From assembly GCA_900544275.1 (NCBI GenBank), contig UQUU01000010.1, positions 1-55,234 on the forward strand: a DNA stretch of 55,234 bases, in the 5' to 3' direction. Made by a program: the position numbers and the translations under genes. The DNA comes from an uncultured Succiniclasticum sp. GTDB lineage: Bacteria > Bacillota > Negativicutes > Acidaminococcales > Acidaminococcaceae. Under the pieces are notes generated by a model, which saw only the letters and a program-made list of their open reading frames with translations, had not been told where the DNA came from and made no database searches. Positions 18,126 through 27,283 of this stretch are shown in pieces (position 1 is the first letter of the stretch; each line of letters starts with the position of its first letter).

Positions 18126-21100
18126 CTATTTCTCATCGCTCCTGTCCTCAATCTCGCCTTCAATTTCCATATACAGTTGTTTCAGCTGCGTAAGAGTCTC
18201 CGGTTGAGCTTCCCACATGTTCCTCTGCTCGGCTTCCAGCAGTTTCGCGGTCATGCGGTGCAGTGCCCAGGGATTTACTTCCCGCATCCAGCCCTGGATT
18301 TCTTGATCCAGAGCTAATTTTTTCGCAAAGCCTTCGTACATCCAGTTTTCCATAACAGAACTGGTGGCGTCCCAGCCAAAGGCATGAACGACCAGATTCG
18401 CCAGATCAGAAGCGCCTTTATAACCGTGCTGTTTCATGCCCTGAATATATTTGGGGTTCATGGATTCCCCACGGAAAACCCGACGGAACTCTTCCCCCAG
18501 ACTTCTGGTTTCCGCACGGGCCCGGTCCGCACTGTCCCCAATATAGCACCGGGGCATTTTTCCCCGGATGCTCTGTACTGCTGCGTTCATACCGCCGCAA
18601 TAGGCGTTGAAATCATCGGAGTTCAATAAATGCACTTCGTGGTTATCAATGTTTTTGATGGTAAGTTCGATGCCTTGTAAACGACGCCGGAAAATTTTGG
18701 GCAAAAACTGCCCTTCTTCTTTTTTACCGTAAACATGGGCGCCCCAGCGGACATACACATCCCCCAGGTCATGCACCGTTTCCCAGTTCTTTTCTTCCAA
18801 CATATGGGCTACGCCGGCTCCATAGCTGCCGGGAGGACAGCCAAAGATGCGGTAACTTGCCTGTCGGATAGCTTCTTCTTTGGTCAGGCCTTCTTCCATA
18901 AGGTCATCCGTATCTTCTTCAATATGTTTGCGAATGAAATTATCCTCCGGTGTTTCCTCCTGTGCCGCAGCCAGGTTCACTGCTTTTTCCAGCAATTCCG
19001 CCGCCGCTGACAAAGAGTCCCGGAACAAACCGCTGATCCGCATAGTCACGTCGATACGGGGGCGCTGCAATTCTGTCAGAGGGATGACCTCCAGGCCGCA
19101 GATTCGCTGGCTGCCCCGTTGCCATACGGGCCGGATCCCCATCAGATACAGTACCTCGGCAATACATTGGCCGTGGCTTCGCATGTTGGAATCGGACCAC
19201 AGAATAATACCGATGCTTTCCGGATAATGGCCTTCTTCCCGAATAAAGCGGGAAACGGCTTGCTCTGCCAGCTCCTTGCCCAGTTCCCAGGCGGTAGGCG
19301 TGGGCAGTGCCATGGGATCCACACCGTAAAAGTTGCGGCCTGTGGGCAAAATATCCACCCGTCCGCTGGTCGGCGCGCCGCCGGGTCCCGGCTCGATGTA
19401 TTCGCCGTTTAAAGCCCGCAGAGTGTTCGTGATCTCCTGTTTGGTCAGCGCCAGGTTTGGAGCGATGACCGTACAGATAAAGACGGCGACTTGCCGCAGA
19501 TCCTGCCGCAACTCATCTGTAAAGGGCACGTTCTCACATTCAGGCAGCGAAAACAGATCTTCTATGGTTGCGGCAGCAAAAGCGTCCGCCCGCAATTTTT
19601 CTACAATAGCAGTACAGATTCTCCATATCTTGTCCAGTAAGGCAGCGCCGTTTTCGCCACTTGCTAAAATACAGCCGCTGTCCTGCTCCAACTGATAGTA
19701 GTCGCAACCCCAGGCTGCCGCAATGGTTTTGGGCAAGGAAGGAATGTCGCCGTTTTCCACCCGTGTCAGCACCAGAATGTATTCGGTCAGCGTATCTCCC
19801 TCCGGTGCTTTGCCTAAAATATGCAGACCGGTTCGGATTTGCATATGTTTCAGGCGTTCCACATAGGTATGGATCTTCAGGATATACGCATCATCAGAAA
19901 TGTCGTCTTTGGGAATATCTTCTTCCAGATGCATTTCTTTTATTTTTGTCAAAATCCTGTTCTTGATCGTTTCTTCTGCGCCGGGCTGCTGCACCTTATA
20001 GTGGGAGTATTCATCCAGCATCTTTTCCAGTTCAGCCAGATCCTCGTAGGTGTCAGCATGGGAGGTAGGCGGGTTCAGATGCCCGATCAGGCAGGCGGCG
20101 CCTCTGCGTTTCGCCTGTATGCCTTCCCCCACAATGGTAACATAATACGGATAAATGTCCGGCAGATCGCCTAACGCGGCATCCGGATAGCATTTGGCGG
20201 ACAGGCCGGCGTTCTTTCCGGGCAACCACTCTAAGGAACCATGGGTTCCCACATGGATCACGGCATCCGCTTTCCAGTCTTCCCGCAACCACTGATAAAA
20301 GGCCAGATAATGGTGTGGCGGCGGACAGGCCGGCGAATGGATAATTTTGCCCGGGTCTTCCCCAAACCCCCGGGGCGGCTGCATGCCGATATAGATATTG
20401 CCATTGGGAATACCGGGGATCAACAGGCGCCCTTCATGCTGGAACACATCGCCCGGAGCCAGTCCCCACTCTTCTTCCATTTCACTCTGCAGAAAGAGAT
20501 CCTGTTGTTCAAACCAGGCCCCGTACTTTTCTTGCGGCACAGCGGCAAGGGCTTTCTTCATCTGTTCTTCCGTCAGAAAACGACGGTCATTGGTGATGCC
20601 GGAAGTAATGGTTTGGCAAAGGTCTGCCGTATCTTCCGGCACCTTCTCTACCTGATACCCGGCCTCCTTCATCGCCGCCAACAGAGCGATCACGCTGGCA
20701 AAAGAATCCAGTCCCTGAGCGCTGCCGATACTGTCATTCGTAGGCGGATAGTTATGGAAAATAATGGCCACCCGTTTTTCCGCATTGGTCTTGTGCGCAA
20801 GCAAGGCCCATTTTTTTACTTTATCCGCATATTTTTCAATTCGTTCGGGAATCGGCGCATAAGAAACCCCGCCGTCTTCCCCGTATTCTTTGGTGGAAAG
20901 GGGCAGTTCATGAATCACCCCGTCAAACTCCGGTTCTACTACGTTACAGGAAAGCTCCACCGGATCCATGCCGATGTAAGAGTCCCACCAACGCTGGTAA
21001 TCCCCCAACAGGTTATAGCCCTGCAGCACCGGCACATTTAACTTTTTCAGAAACTCCGGATCGTTCCCGCTGCTGCGGGTCATTTCCACCTTAAAGGTAT

Positions 21101-21902
21101 TGACCAAAGCGTGGATCAGGCATTTTCCGTCCCGATAAAACAGCGCCTGCACCGCTTTACTGACGCCGGCAGCCTCTTCCGCCGCATTGTCGCTCCACAG
21201 GGAATAGATGGGCAGCACTTCCATGCCTCTGTCTTCCAGGGCATCGATCAGTACCCACAGGTATTTTGTATCCTGCCAGAGCCAGTTTTCCCGGGAGAAT
21301 AAGATACCTACCCTTATCTTTTTATCCGTTGCGTTGTGATCCTCGGTATTATGCTCCGTTATATGGCGGTTCGCCGCAGCAGGATCCGCAACGTCTTCTT
21401 GGTTGCTGCCAATACGACTCTTAACCTGACCCTCAGGCCGGGTGATCACACCATACCAGGGCAGTTTTACCGGCGGTGCGATCGTTTGTTTTGTGCCCCG
21501 AAACCGCTGATCCAGCCAGAGCCAGAGCGAGCGATAATTCGCCTGACCACTGTAACTCAGATAACGGCTGATTAGCGCAATTTCTTCTGCCGAGACATCC
21601 CTGGCAGCCTCTATTTCATTTAACGTGGAAGAAAAAATGCCATAGGGTATCCGGTTTTTTCGCAAAATCTTTTCGGCCGCTTCACTGAACGCATTGGGGA
21701 ATACCTTTCCCTGCCAGATGAGAAACACGGCCTTTGCGTCTTTTATTTCTTTTTCAGCCGCCCCGTCCCAGACAGAAGAACTGGAAAAGAACAGACTGCG
21801 GCAACCCGGTTGAAGGATACCTTCTTTTGCCAAAAGGATATGCGCCTGTTCCAGTCGCTGATACTGCCGTTCCACATTGCTGAAAATAATAATATCTGCC
21901 AT
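18126..21902 (-). CDS. CobN-like chelatase large subunit, copy 1
   Basis: Large subunit of a class I (ATP-dependent) tetrapyrrole metal chelatase. The 1258-residue protein spans the whole CobN/BchH family. Hallmark segments are FHNYPPTNDSIGSAQGLDS, a PPRGFGEDPGKI stretch, VGTHGSLEWLPGKNAGLSA, PTGRNFYGVDP, and the C-terminal GYKGASDLANLVVHAFGWDA region. Residues about 165-200 (GSNQEDVADPAAANRHITEH and following) are a hydrophilic insertion absent from copy 2. CobN proteins insert cobalt into hydrogenobyrinate diamide; relatives of the HmuS type are linked to anaerobic heme metal removal. ChlD and ChlI motor genes lie directly upstream (22036, 24044), as expected for a complete chelatase. No other corrin-synthesis genes are present. 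Substrate and direction (insertion or removal) are not settled by the sequence. Confidence 0.9.
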   Translation of the reverse strand: MADIIIFSNVERQYQRLEQAHILLAKEGILQPGCRSLFFSSSSVWDGAAEKEIKDAKAVFLIWQGKVFPNAFSEAAEKILRKNRIPYGIFSSTLNEIEAARDVSAEEIALISRYLSYSGQANYRSLWLWLDQRFRGTKQTIAPPVKLPWYGVITRPEGQVKSRIGSNQEDVADPAAANRHITEHNTEDHNATDKKIRVGILFSRENWLWQDTKYLWVLIDALEDRGMEVLPIYSLWSDNAAEEAAGVSKAVQALFYRDGKCLIHALVNTFKVEMTRSSGNDPEFLKKLNVPVLQGYNLLGDYQRWWDSYIGMDPVELSCNVVEPEFDGVIHELPLSTKEYGEDGGVSYAPIPERIEKYADKVKKWALLAHKTNAEKRVAIIFHNYPPTNDSIGSAQGLDSFASVIALLAAMKEAGYQVEKVPEDTADLCQTITSGITNDRRFLTEEQMKKALAAVPQEKYGAWFEQQDLFLQSEMEEEWGLAPGDVFQHEGRLLIPGIPNGNIYIGMQPPRGFGEDPGKIIHSPACPPPHHYLAFYQWLREDWKADAVIHVGTHGSLEWLPGKNAGLSAKCYPDAALGDLPDIYPYYVTIVGEGIQAKRRGAACLIGHLNPPTSHADTYEDLAELEKMLDEYSHYKVQQPGAEETIKNRILTKIKEMHLEEDIPKDDISDDAYILKIHTYVERLKHMQIRTGLHILGKAPEGDTLTEYILVLTRVENGDIPSLPKTIAAAWGCDYYQLEQDSGCILASGENGAALLDKIWRICTAIVEKLRADAFAAATIEDLFSLPECENVPFTDELRQDLRQVAVFICTVIAPNLALTKQEITNTLRALNGEYIEPGPGGAPTSGRVDILPTGRNFYGVDPMALPTPTAWELGKELAEQAVSRFIREEGHYPESIGIILWSDSNMRSHGQCIAEVLYLMGIRPVWQRGSQRICGLEVIPLTELQRPRIDVTMRISGLFRDSLSAAAELLEKAVNLAAAQEETPEDNFIRKHIEEDTDDLMEEGLTKEEAIRQASYRIFGCPPGSYGAGVAHMLEEKNWETVHDLGDVYVRWGAHVYGKKEEGQFLPKIFRRRLQGIELTIKNIDNHEVHLLNSDDFNAYCGGMNAAVQSIRGKMPRCYIGDSADRARAETRSLGEEFRRVFRGESMNPKYIQGMKQHGYKGASDLANLVVHAFGWDATSSVMENWMYEGFAKKLALDQEIQGWMREVNPWALHRMTAKLLEAEQRNMWEAQPETLTQLKQLYMEIEGEIEDRSDEK

Positions 21903-22035
21903 GAAAACCCCTTACCTTTACACACTCAATGGGCCTTGTGTTGCTTACCTTTAGCACATCTCCTCAAACCTGCCTTGACAGGCTCAGTTTCAGGTGAGAA
22001 TCAGACGGACAGCACAACCATCTACGTCCCTGTCT

Positions 22036-23994
22036 CTATACACCCAGATTCCGTACAATATGTAAAATCTCGCCCTGGGACAGTTGCTGAAGCTTATAGT
22101 AATTTGCTCCCATTTCTGCGGCAACTCGCTTTGCGATACCCAGTTTGATGAAATCCGTTTCCGTATCAATGACCACCGAAGTGATTTTCGCTTTGTGAAT
22201 TTGCTGAGCCAGTTTGATAGCGCTTTCCACCGGGTCCTCACCTTCCTGTACCACGGCGTTGGCCCGTCCGTCCGTAACCAGGATCAGGACCGGCTCCGCA
22301 TCCGGTTCTTTGCGTTTCAGCATGTCCAGCGTAATAAAGGCCTGCGCCAGCCCCTCTGCCAGCGGTGTTTTCCCGCCGGTAGGAAGTTCTGCCAGACGTT
22401 TTTGCGCCAGGTCTACGCTGCGGGTAATGGGCAGCAGCTCCTCCGCAGCTTTCCGGCGAAAAGCGATCATTCCCACCTTATCTCTTTTTTGATAGGCTTC
22501 CTGGAGCATGGCAAAAATAGCGCCTTTCACCGCCCGCATCCGTTCCTGGGCGCCCATGGAGCCGCTGGCATCCACGGTAAACAGGAAGGTAGTGCCAATA
22601 CGTTTTTCCCGCACCCGCTGCCGCAGATCGCCTTTTTGAATATTGATAGCGCAGTCATTTTTAGGGCGATGACGCTGGAAAGGAGCAGCCGCACGGATCG
22701 TGGCATCGAAGGCAAGGTCATCTACTTTGACCTTGGGAAGCTCCGCTCTTACGTAGCGTCCCTGTTTCAGGTCGGTTTTCGTCAGGCTGCGTTTGCCGCT
22801 GCCTTTGCGATTGACACGGTCCCGGCCCATATCCAGGAGCATTTTAGGTAAGGGGAAGTGCATATCGATGCCGTCCACCTTGTCTTCTTCGGACGAATTG
22901 TCCTGTTCCGGCGGTTGTTCTTCCGGCGGCTCTTCCTCCTCCGGCGGTTCCTGATCATCTTCCTGCTTTCCGTCCTCCGCGTCCGGTGGCGGAGGCGGTG
23001 GCATTTGCTGATCGTCCTCGTTTTCTTCTTCCGGTTCTTCCTGATTTTCGTCCGTATCCTGTTCTTCGTCCTGATCTTCCTGCTCGTTATTCTCCTGCGG
23101 TTCTTCTTCCTCCGGCTGCGACTCCGGCGGTTTGCGCATCCGGTGCGGCAACACATATTGCGCCGCTTCTTCCATATCCCTGGGCAGAATATAAGCGCGC
23201 CCCGCCAAGGCGGCAATGGCTATCGCCGCTTCCAGCAGATAGAGATCGGCCCGATGGCCGGCACAGTAAGCCTGAGAGCAATACTGCACCGCCAGGTCCA
23301 TCATAGCTTCACCGGCTTCCACCTGGGGCAACAGTTCCCGCGCTTTTTTTACTTTTTCAGCAAGCAGCTCGGTTTCTTCCGCGTATTTTTCTCTGAAGCT
23401 CTTCCAATCGGACGCATAATCCAGCTGACGCCGGACGATATCCATACGCTGCGGTTTTTCTGTCAGTTTCTCGGTTTCTACAAACAGACCGAAACGATCC
23501 AATAAATGGGCCGGAAGTGTTCCTTCCCGGGGATCCATGGTGCCAATCACGGTATATTCTGTTTTATGGGTAAAGGAAATCCCATCCCGCTCCACCCGAT
23601 TCTCCCCTGCCATGTTGATATCCAGCACGGCGGTAAGCAGTTCCGGACGAAGCAGGTTCGCTTCATCAATATAAATAATATGTTCATCGGCCCGGCCCAG
23701 AAGACCCGGCTCAAAACGCCGCTCCCCTTTGCTGACAGCGTATTCCATGTCAATGCTGCCGAACAGCATATCCTCGGTCACATTCAAAGGCAGTGTAAAG
23801 ATCCTGCGTTGGCCGGACAGCTCCGTCGCAGCGCGAACCAGCACTGATTTGGCTGTGCCGGTGGCGCCGCTGATTAAAAGGCCTCCCGCCTTCTGATTTA
23901 CCAATACGATTAAAATGGCCCGTTTTACCGTGTCCTGCCCCACCACTGCGGTAAAAGGGTAGCCTGTAAAATTGACTGACATTGTATGCCTCAT
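22036..23994 (-). CDS. ChlD/BchD-like chelatase AAA+ and VWA subunit
   Basis: Motor-associated subunit of a class I chelatase. The 652-residue protein has an N-terminal AAA+ domain (Walker A-like GATGTAKSVLV, Walker B-like IIYIDEANLL). A central linker at about 300-375 is extremely acidic, rich in Glu, Asp, Gln and Pro. The C-terminal VWA domain carries the MIDAS motif DASGSMGAQ and GGKTPLAEGL. This is the ChlD/CobT arrangement. The acidic linker is typical of the family and gives arginine-rich shadow frames on the other strand. Start could be ATG at 23994 or the ATG at 23982, whose AGG box is better spaced. The gene is 50 bases downstream of chlI and 133 bases upstream of the CobN-like copy 1 gene. 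It probably serves both CobN copies. Confidence 0.9.
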   Translation of the reverse strand: MRHTMSVNFTGYPFTAVVGQDTVKRAILIVLVNQKAGGLLISGATGTAKSVLVRAATELSGQRRIFTLPLNVTEDMLFGSIDMEYAVSKGERRFEPGLLGRADEHIIYIDEANLLRPELLTAVLDINMAGENRVERDGISFTHKTEYTVIGTMDPREGTLPAHLLDRFGLFVETEKLTEKPQRMDIVRRQLDYASDWKSFREKYAEETELLAEKVKKARELLPQVEAGEAMMDLAVQYCSQAYCAGHRADLYLLEAAIAIAALAGRAYILPRDMEEAAQYVLPHRMRKPPESQPEEEEPQENNEQEDQDEEQDTDENQEEPEEENEDDQQMPPPPPPDAEDGKQEDDQEPPEEEEPPEEQPPEQDNSSEEDKVDGIDMHFPLPKMLLDMGRDRVNRKGSGKRSLTKTDLKQGRYVRAELPKVKVDDLAFDATIRAAAPFQRHRPKNDCAINIQKGDLRQRVREKRIGTTFLFTVDASGSMGAQERMRAVKGAIFAMLQEAYQKRDKVGMIAFRRKAAEELLPITRSVDLAQKRLAELPTGGKTPLAEGLAQAFITLDMLKRKEPDAEPVLILVTDGRANAVVQEGEDPVESAIKLAQQIHKAKITSVVIDTETDFIKLGIAKRVAAEMGANYYKLQQLSQGEILHIVRNLGV

Positions 23995-24043
23995 CTTTCT
24001 TCTGAATACTGTTTATACCAAAGCTTCACATGTCAGCCACAGA

Positions 24044-25069
24044 TCAGTTTTCCAGTATAGTTAAAACTTTTTCCATGTCCAGCGTACCTTCTTCAAAAGG
24101 ACGACGGCGCATACGATGCGGCAGGGCCAGCTTCGCAGCCTGTTTCAAATCTTCTGTTTCCACTTCCTGCCGTCCCCGGAACGCAGCCAGTGTCATGGCG
24201 GTTTTAATCAAGGTGATATCGGAACGATGCCCGTCTACTCCCAGTGCAATGGCCAGTTCGGCCACCTTGTCCAGCATCTCTTCCGCTACCTGAACAGAAG
24301 GGAGCAATTTCCCGGCGGCGACGATTTGATCGGCCAGCTCTTTCTGCTCTTCCCCGTAAGACGCGATAAAAGCATCCGGGTCTGCTTCATAGGCCAGACG
24401 GCGTTTGATGACTTCTTTACGGTCGACGGGATCGTGTTCGCCAGTGACGGTTACGGACAGGGCAAAGCGATCCAGTAACTGGGGACGAATATCTCCCTCT
24501 TCCGGGTTCATGGTTCCTACCAGTACAAACCGGGCCGGATGGGAATAAGAAACACCTTCCCGTTCCACCGTGTTCACGCCCATGGCTGCAGCATCCAACA
24601 GCACGTCTACCACATGGTCATCCAACAGGTTGATCTCATCCACATAAAGAATATTGCGATTGGCTAAAGCCAGCAAACCCGGGTCGAATTTTTTCTCGCC
24701 TTTTTTAATGGCATACTCTACGTCCAGCGTACCGACTACTCTGTCTTCCGTAGCGCTGACTGGCAATTCTACGACCCTCATTTTCAAGGTTTCAATCTGC
24801 CAGGGTTCGCCCTTGGCTTTCATCTTGCTGCAATCATCACACCAGAGGTTCTCCTGCTCCGGATCACAGTGAAAACGACAGCCTTTTACTGCGTTCATCG
24901 CCGGCAATAACTCTGCCAACGCTCTTACGGCCGTAGATTTTGCCGTGCCTTTTTCACCTTTGATCAATACGCCGCCTAACGCCGGGTTGATTACGTTCAA
25001 AATCAAAGCCAGCTTCATATCTTCCTGTCCTACAATTGCGGTAAAGGGATACACTCCTTTGCGTTTCAT
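24044..25069 (-). CDS. ChlI/BchI-like chelatase AAA+ ATPase subunit
   Basis: ATPase motor of a class I metal chelatase, forming hexameric rings with the ChlD-like subunit. The 341-residue protein shows YPFTAIVGQEDMKLALIL at the start, Walker A GEKGTAKST, the Cys cluster FHCDPEQENLWCDDC common in ChlI/BchI, Walker B ILYVDEINLL, sensor 1 LVGTMNPEEGDIRPQLLDRF and the C-terminal lid (LPHRMRRRPFEEG). Length matches BchI (about 340-350). AGGAGG stands before the ATG. It lies 75 bases after the HgdC-like gene and 50 before chlD. Chlorophyll genes are absent, so a magnesium chelatase role is unlikely; a cobalt, nickel or iron tetrapyrrole substrate is more plausible. Confidence 0.92.
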   Translation of the reverse strand: MKRKGVYPFTAIVGQEDMKLALILNVINPALGGVLIKGEKGTAKSTAVRALAELLPAMNAVKGCRFHCDPEQENLWCDDCSKMKAKGEPWQIETLKMRVVELPVSATEDRVVGTLDVEYAIKKGEKKFDPGLLALANRNILYVDEINLLDDHVVDVLLDAAAMGVNTVEREGVSYSHPARFVLVGTMNPEEGDIRPQLLDRFALSVTVTGEHDPVDRKEVIKRRLAYEADPDAFIASYGEEQKELADQIVAAGKLLPSVQVAEEMLDKVAELAIALGVDGHRSDITLIKTAMTLAAFRGRQEVETEDLKQAAKLALPHRMRRRPFEEGTLDMEKVLTILEN

Positions 25070-25143
25070 CCTGTTTCCTCCTGAATTTATAAGAAATTTT
25101 TAATAAAATATGAACACTATTCCACGCTATACTGCGCCCTGTT

Positions 25144-25905
25144 TTACAGGGAACTGGCCGCGCCAAACGCCACGGTAAACTGCGGGTGTGCTAATACATC
25201 CACATCTGTAAACAGCTCATCTTCCAGAGCTTCCACCAGGCCGGTATTGTTAGCCGAGCCTCCGTCCAGATAAACGCCCTCTTCCACTTCTCCGTTAATC
25301 ATCCCGGAAATACGCCGGGCAATGGATTCATGCAGCCCTTTAATAATCGCTTCTTTCGGCGTTCCCTTTGCAATCAGCGATACGATCTCACTTTCAGCAA
25401 AGACAACGCAGGTGCTGTTGATCGTAGCTGCCAAAGGCGCCTGCGCGGCAAGGTCACCAAACTGATACAACGAAGTATCCAGGATGCGGGCAGCCATTTC
25501 AAAAAAACGACCGGTTCCGGCGGCGCATTTATCGTTCATCTTAAATTCAATTAATTTTCCTGCACTATCTACTTTAATGATTTTGATATCCTGTCCTCCT
25601 ATGTTAATAATCATTTTTGCTTCACCGCCGCTCAGGATATGCATACCCAGGGCATTGGCGGAAACTTCGTCTATGACTTTATCGGCACTGTGGAAAAGGT
25701 TTTTTCCATAACCGGTAGCCGCGATTCCTTCAATCTCATTTTTATCTCCCTGCAGCGCCTGCAGCCCTTCCTCAATCACCCGGGAAGCAATGGCTTCCTG
25801 TCCCGGCGCAGTAGGAACCGCTTTAAACCAAACAAGGCTCCCATCTTTGACAAACACCGTTTTTATGGCGGTACTGCCCAAATCTACCCCAACACGATAT
25901 GACAT
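25144..25905 (-). CDS. HgdC/BadF-type ATPase activator with bridging [4Fe-4S] cluster
   Basis: ATP-dependent electron injector (archerase) that drives an electron into a partner iron-sulfur reductase. The 253-residue ASKHA-fold protein shows the phosphate-1 motif GVDLGSTAIKT, the adenosine/phosphate-2 stretch NIGGQDIK, and two cysteines at positions 127 (NDKCAAGTG) and 166 (STCVVFAESE). These match the cluster ligands of HgdC activators, where one Cys pair per subunit holds a single cluster at the dimer interface. AGGAGG precedes the ATG. The next gene upstream, 26 bases away, is the HgdB-like partner. Classical partners are 2-hydroxyacyl-CoA dehydratases or benzoyl-CoA reductase, but no CoA-transferase or second dehydratase subunit is here, so a non-CoA substrate is likely. 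Confidence 0.93.
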   Translation of the reverse strand: MSYRVGVDLGSTAIKTVFVKDGSLVWFKAVPTAPGQEAIASRVIEEGLQALQGDKNEIEGIAATGYGKNLFHSADKVIDEVSANALGMHILSGGEAKMIINIGGQDIKIIKVDSAGKLIEFKMNDKCAAGTGRFFEMAARILDTSLYQFGDLAAQAPLAATINSTCVVFAESEIVSLIAKGTPKEAIIKGLHESIARRISGMINGEVEEGVYLDGGSANNTGLVEALEDELFTDVDVLAHPQFTVAFGAASSL

Positions 25906-25931
25906 ATGTTCCTCCTGTCATAAAATTCATA

Positions 25932-27275
25932 TTATAATGTCTGCTTAAATGCTTCCAGACGCGTGAGAATATTTTGACTGTCTTCTCTGCCGTAATCGGT
26001 TTCGATTTTAATAAACTTCAACCCGTTTTCTTTCAGTTTCTTTTCTATGGTGATGGCTTCAATATCATAAGGATGACAACCCTTTAACAGATTATAAATC
26101 ACGCCTTTGATCTTATACTTTTCTGCCACCTGCAAAATATTGTTGATCCTTCTGTCATTATCCACAAAGGTAGGACAGATACAGGCTTTATGGTAACGCT
26201 CTGCCAGGGCCCGCAGGATGCCCGCTTCGGATGTGTCACTGTACACTACGCCGCCGGGTACGATTCGTTCGGAAGAACAAAGATCATCCGCCGCAATGTG
26301 CATACCGGCCTGCTCTACCAGTTCCGGCAATTTAAAATTGGGGAACGTAACGGGAGAGCCGGCCATAAAGACTGCCGGCACTGTAGCACTATCCTGCGCA
26401 GGCGTTTCTTTTGACAACGCAGTTTCTGCGGTTCTTCCCACGGATTTATCCGTCTCATGGTTTGATGATGAACCGGCCTTCGCCCGTTCCTCTATTGTCC
26501 GCCGCGTACACACCGCCTGAATCACCTCCGCGGTCTTTTCCAGCCATACGGAAATTTTATCCTGCAAAAACGCATTGGCGATCAGCATATACCAAACGGA
26601 GGACAAAATGCCCTCACCTTTAAGTTTATTTAACTCATCCAGACGGGCCCAGACTTCTGTGATTTCTGCCGTAGCCGCCATCAGTTTTTTTCGGTTCAAC
26701 TTTTGCCCGGTGCTTTTTTCCAAAATCCGTTTTAATTCAACGGTTTCTTCCAGCCAGCGGCGTTGACTTTTTTCCGTATCTTTTACATGGGGCAGTTCCA
26801 GATAATACAGTTTGTCCTCCGACTGTCCCATGATTTCCGGTAATTTTACCACCCAGTCGCAGGTCGTCGGAAGCACCACCAGTTGAAAATCCTGAAAGCT
26901 GTTATTGTACAGTGTGAAATTTCCCATAAAGGATTTCAGCATGGGGCACATCAATACCGGCAAGTTGGAGGCCAGTACCTGTTGTGCCGTCTGATACCCG
27001 CCGCATAAACGGACAGGCTGCAGGTCAAAAGCTAAAAATAACTCTAAGGGCGCCTGAATACAAAACAGCCCGGCCAAACGCCGACCGGTTCGTTCCTGTA
27101 ACGCTTCCGCAGTAAAAGGCTGTCCCGCCATCTGCAAAAAATAGTCATAAACGGGAAAGTAATCCAGGCGATCTTTCAGCAAAGCCTCTTCCAACTGATA
27201 TTCTTCCCCTACCTTTTTTTGAAAACGGGCGTATCTGCGTTGCAGACGCTCATCCGTCTTATTGGTTACCATCAT
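25932..27275 (-). CDS. HgdB-like double-cubane-type iron-sulfur reductase
   Basis: Partner of the ATPase activator at 25144. Counted from the chosen start, the 447-residue protein has cysteines 72 (LFCIQAPLEL), 110 (VLMCPMLKS), 139 (PTTCDW), 333 (DDLCSSE), 367 (CICPTF) and 400 (KGCHPYD). Six such ligands fit the double-cubane cluster protein group, in which one subunit holds the whole cluster; ordinary dehydratase subunits use fewer and come as pairs. Residues about 262-300 are a Ser/Thr/Glu-rich, probably disordered insertion. The start at 27275 (ATGATG, with TGAGGA 5 bases upstream) places the gene just after the polyferredoxin stop at 27284; the frame is open further upstream but would overlap it deeply. 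Function and substrate are unknown. Reduction of an imported tetrapyrrole or its metal is an inference from context. Confidence 0.82.
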   Translation of the reverse strand: MMVTNKTDERLQRRYARFQKKVGEEYQLEEALLKDRLDYFPVYDYFLQMAGQPFTAEALQERTGRRLAGLFCIQAPLELFLAFDLQPVRLCGGYQTAQQVLASNLPVLMCPMLKSFMGNFTLYNNSFQDFQLVVLPTTCDWVVKLPEIMGQSEDKLYYLELPHVKDTEKSQRRWLEETVELKRILEKSTGQKLNRKKLMAATAEITEVWARLDELNKLKGEGILSSVWYMLIANAFLQDKISVWLEKTAEVIQAVCTRRTIEERAKAGSSSNHETDKSVGRTAETALSKETPAQDSATVPAVFMAGSPVTFPNFKLPELVEQAGMHIAADDLCSSERIVPGGVVYSDTSEAGILRALAERYHKACICPTFVDNDRRINNILQVAEKYKIKGVIYNLLKGCHPYDIEAITIEKKLKENGLKFIKIETDYGREDSQNILTRLEAFKQTL

Positions 27276-27283
27276 AATGTTCC

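Noticed and set aside
20241..21041. Plus-strand open frame of about 266 codons inside CobN-like copy 1
   Set aside because: Antisense shadow of a conserved gene; similar shadows occur at the equivalent place in copy 2.
21903..22035. Possible cobalamin riboswitch in the gap before CobN-like copy 1
   Set aside because: A small CCTG/CAGG hairpin is present but the conserved B12-box and core motifs are not.
22782..23505. Arginine- and phenylalanine-rich open frames opposite and beside the ChlD linker
   Set aside because: They are products of reading the acidic Glu/Asp/Pro linker codons in other frames; composition is absurd for a protein and no start sites fit.
18126..25069. Magnesium chelatase for (bacterio)chlorophyll synthesis
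   Set aside because: ChlI/ChlD-like genes are present, but the large subunits are CobN-like and no other chlorophyll genes occur.
25144..27275. 2-hydroxyglutaryl-CoA dehydratase of glutamate fermentation
   Set aside because: Only one HgdB-like subunit with six candidate ligands is present, with no HgdA, CoA-transferase or decarboxylase nearby; the context is tetrapyrrole handling.
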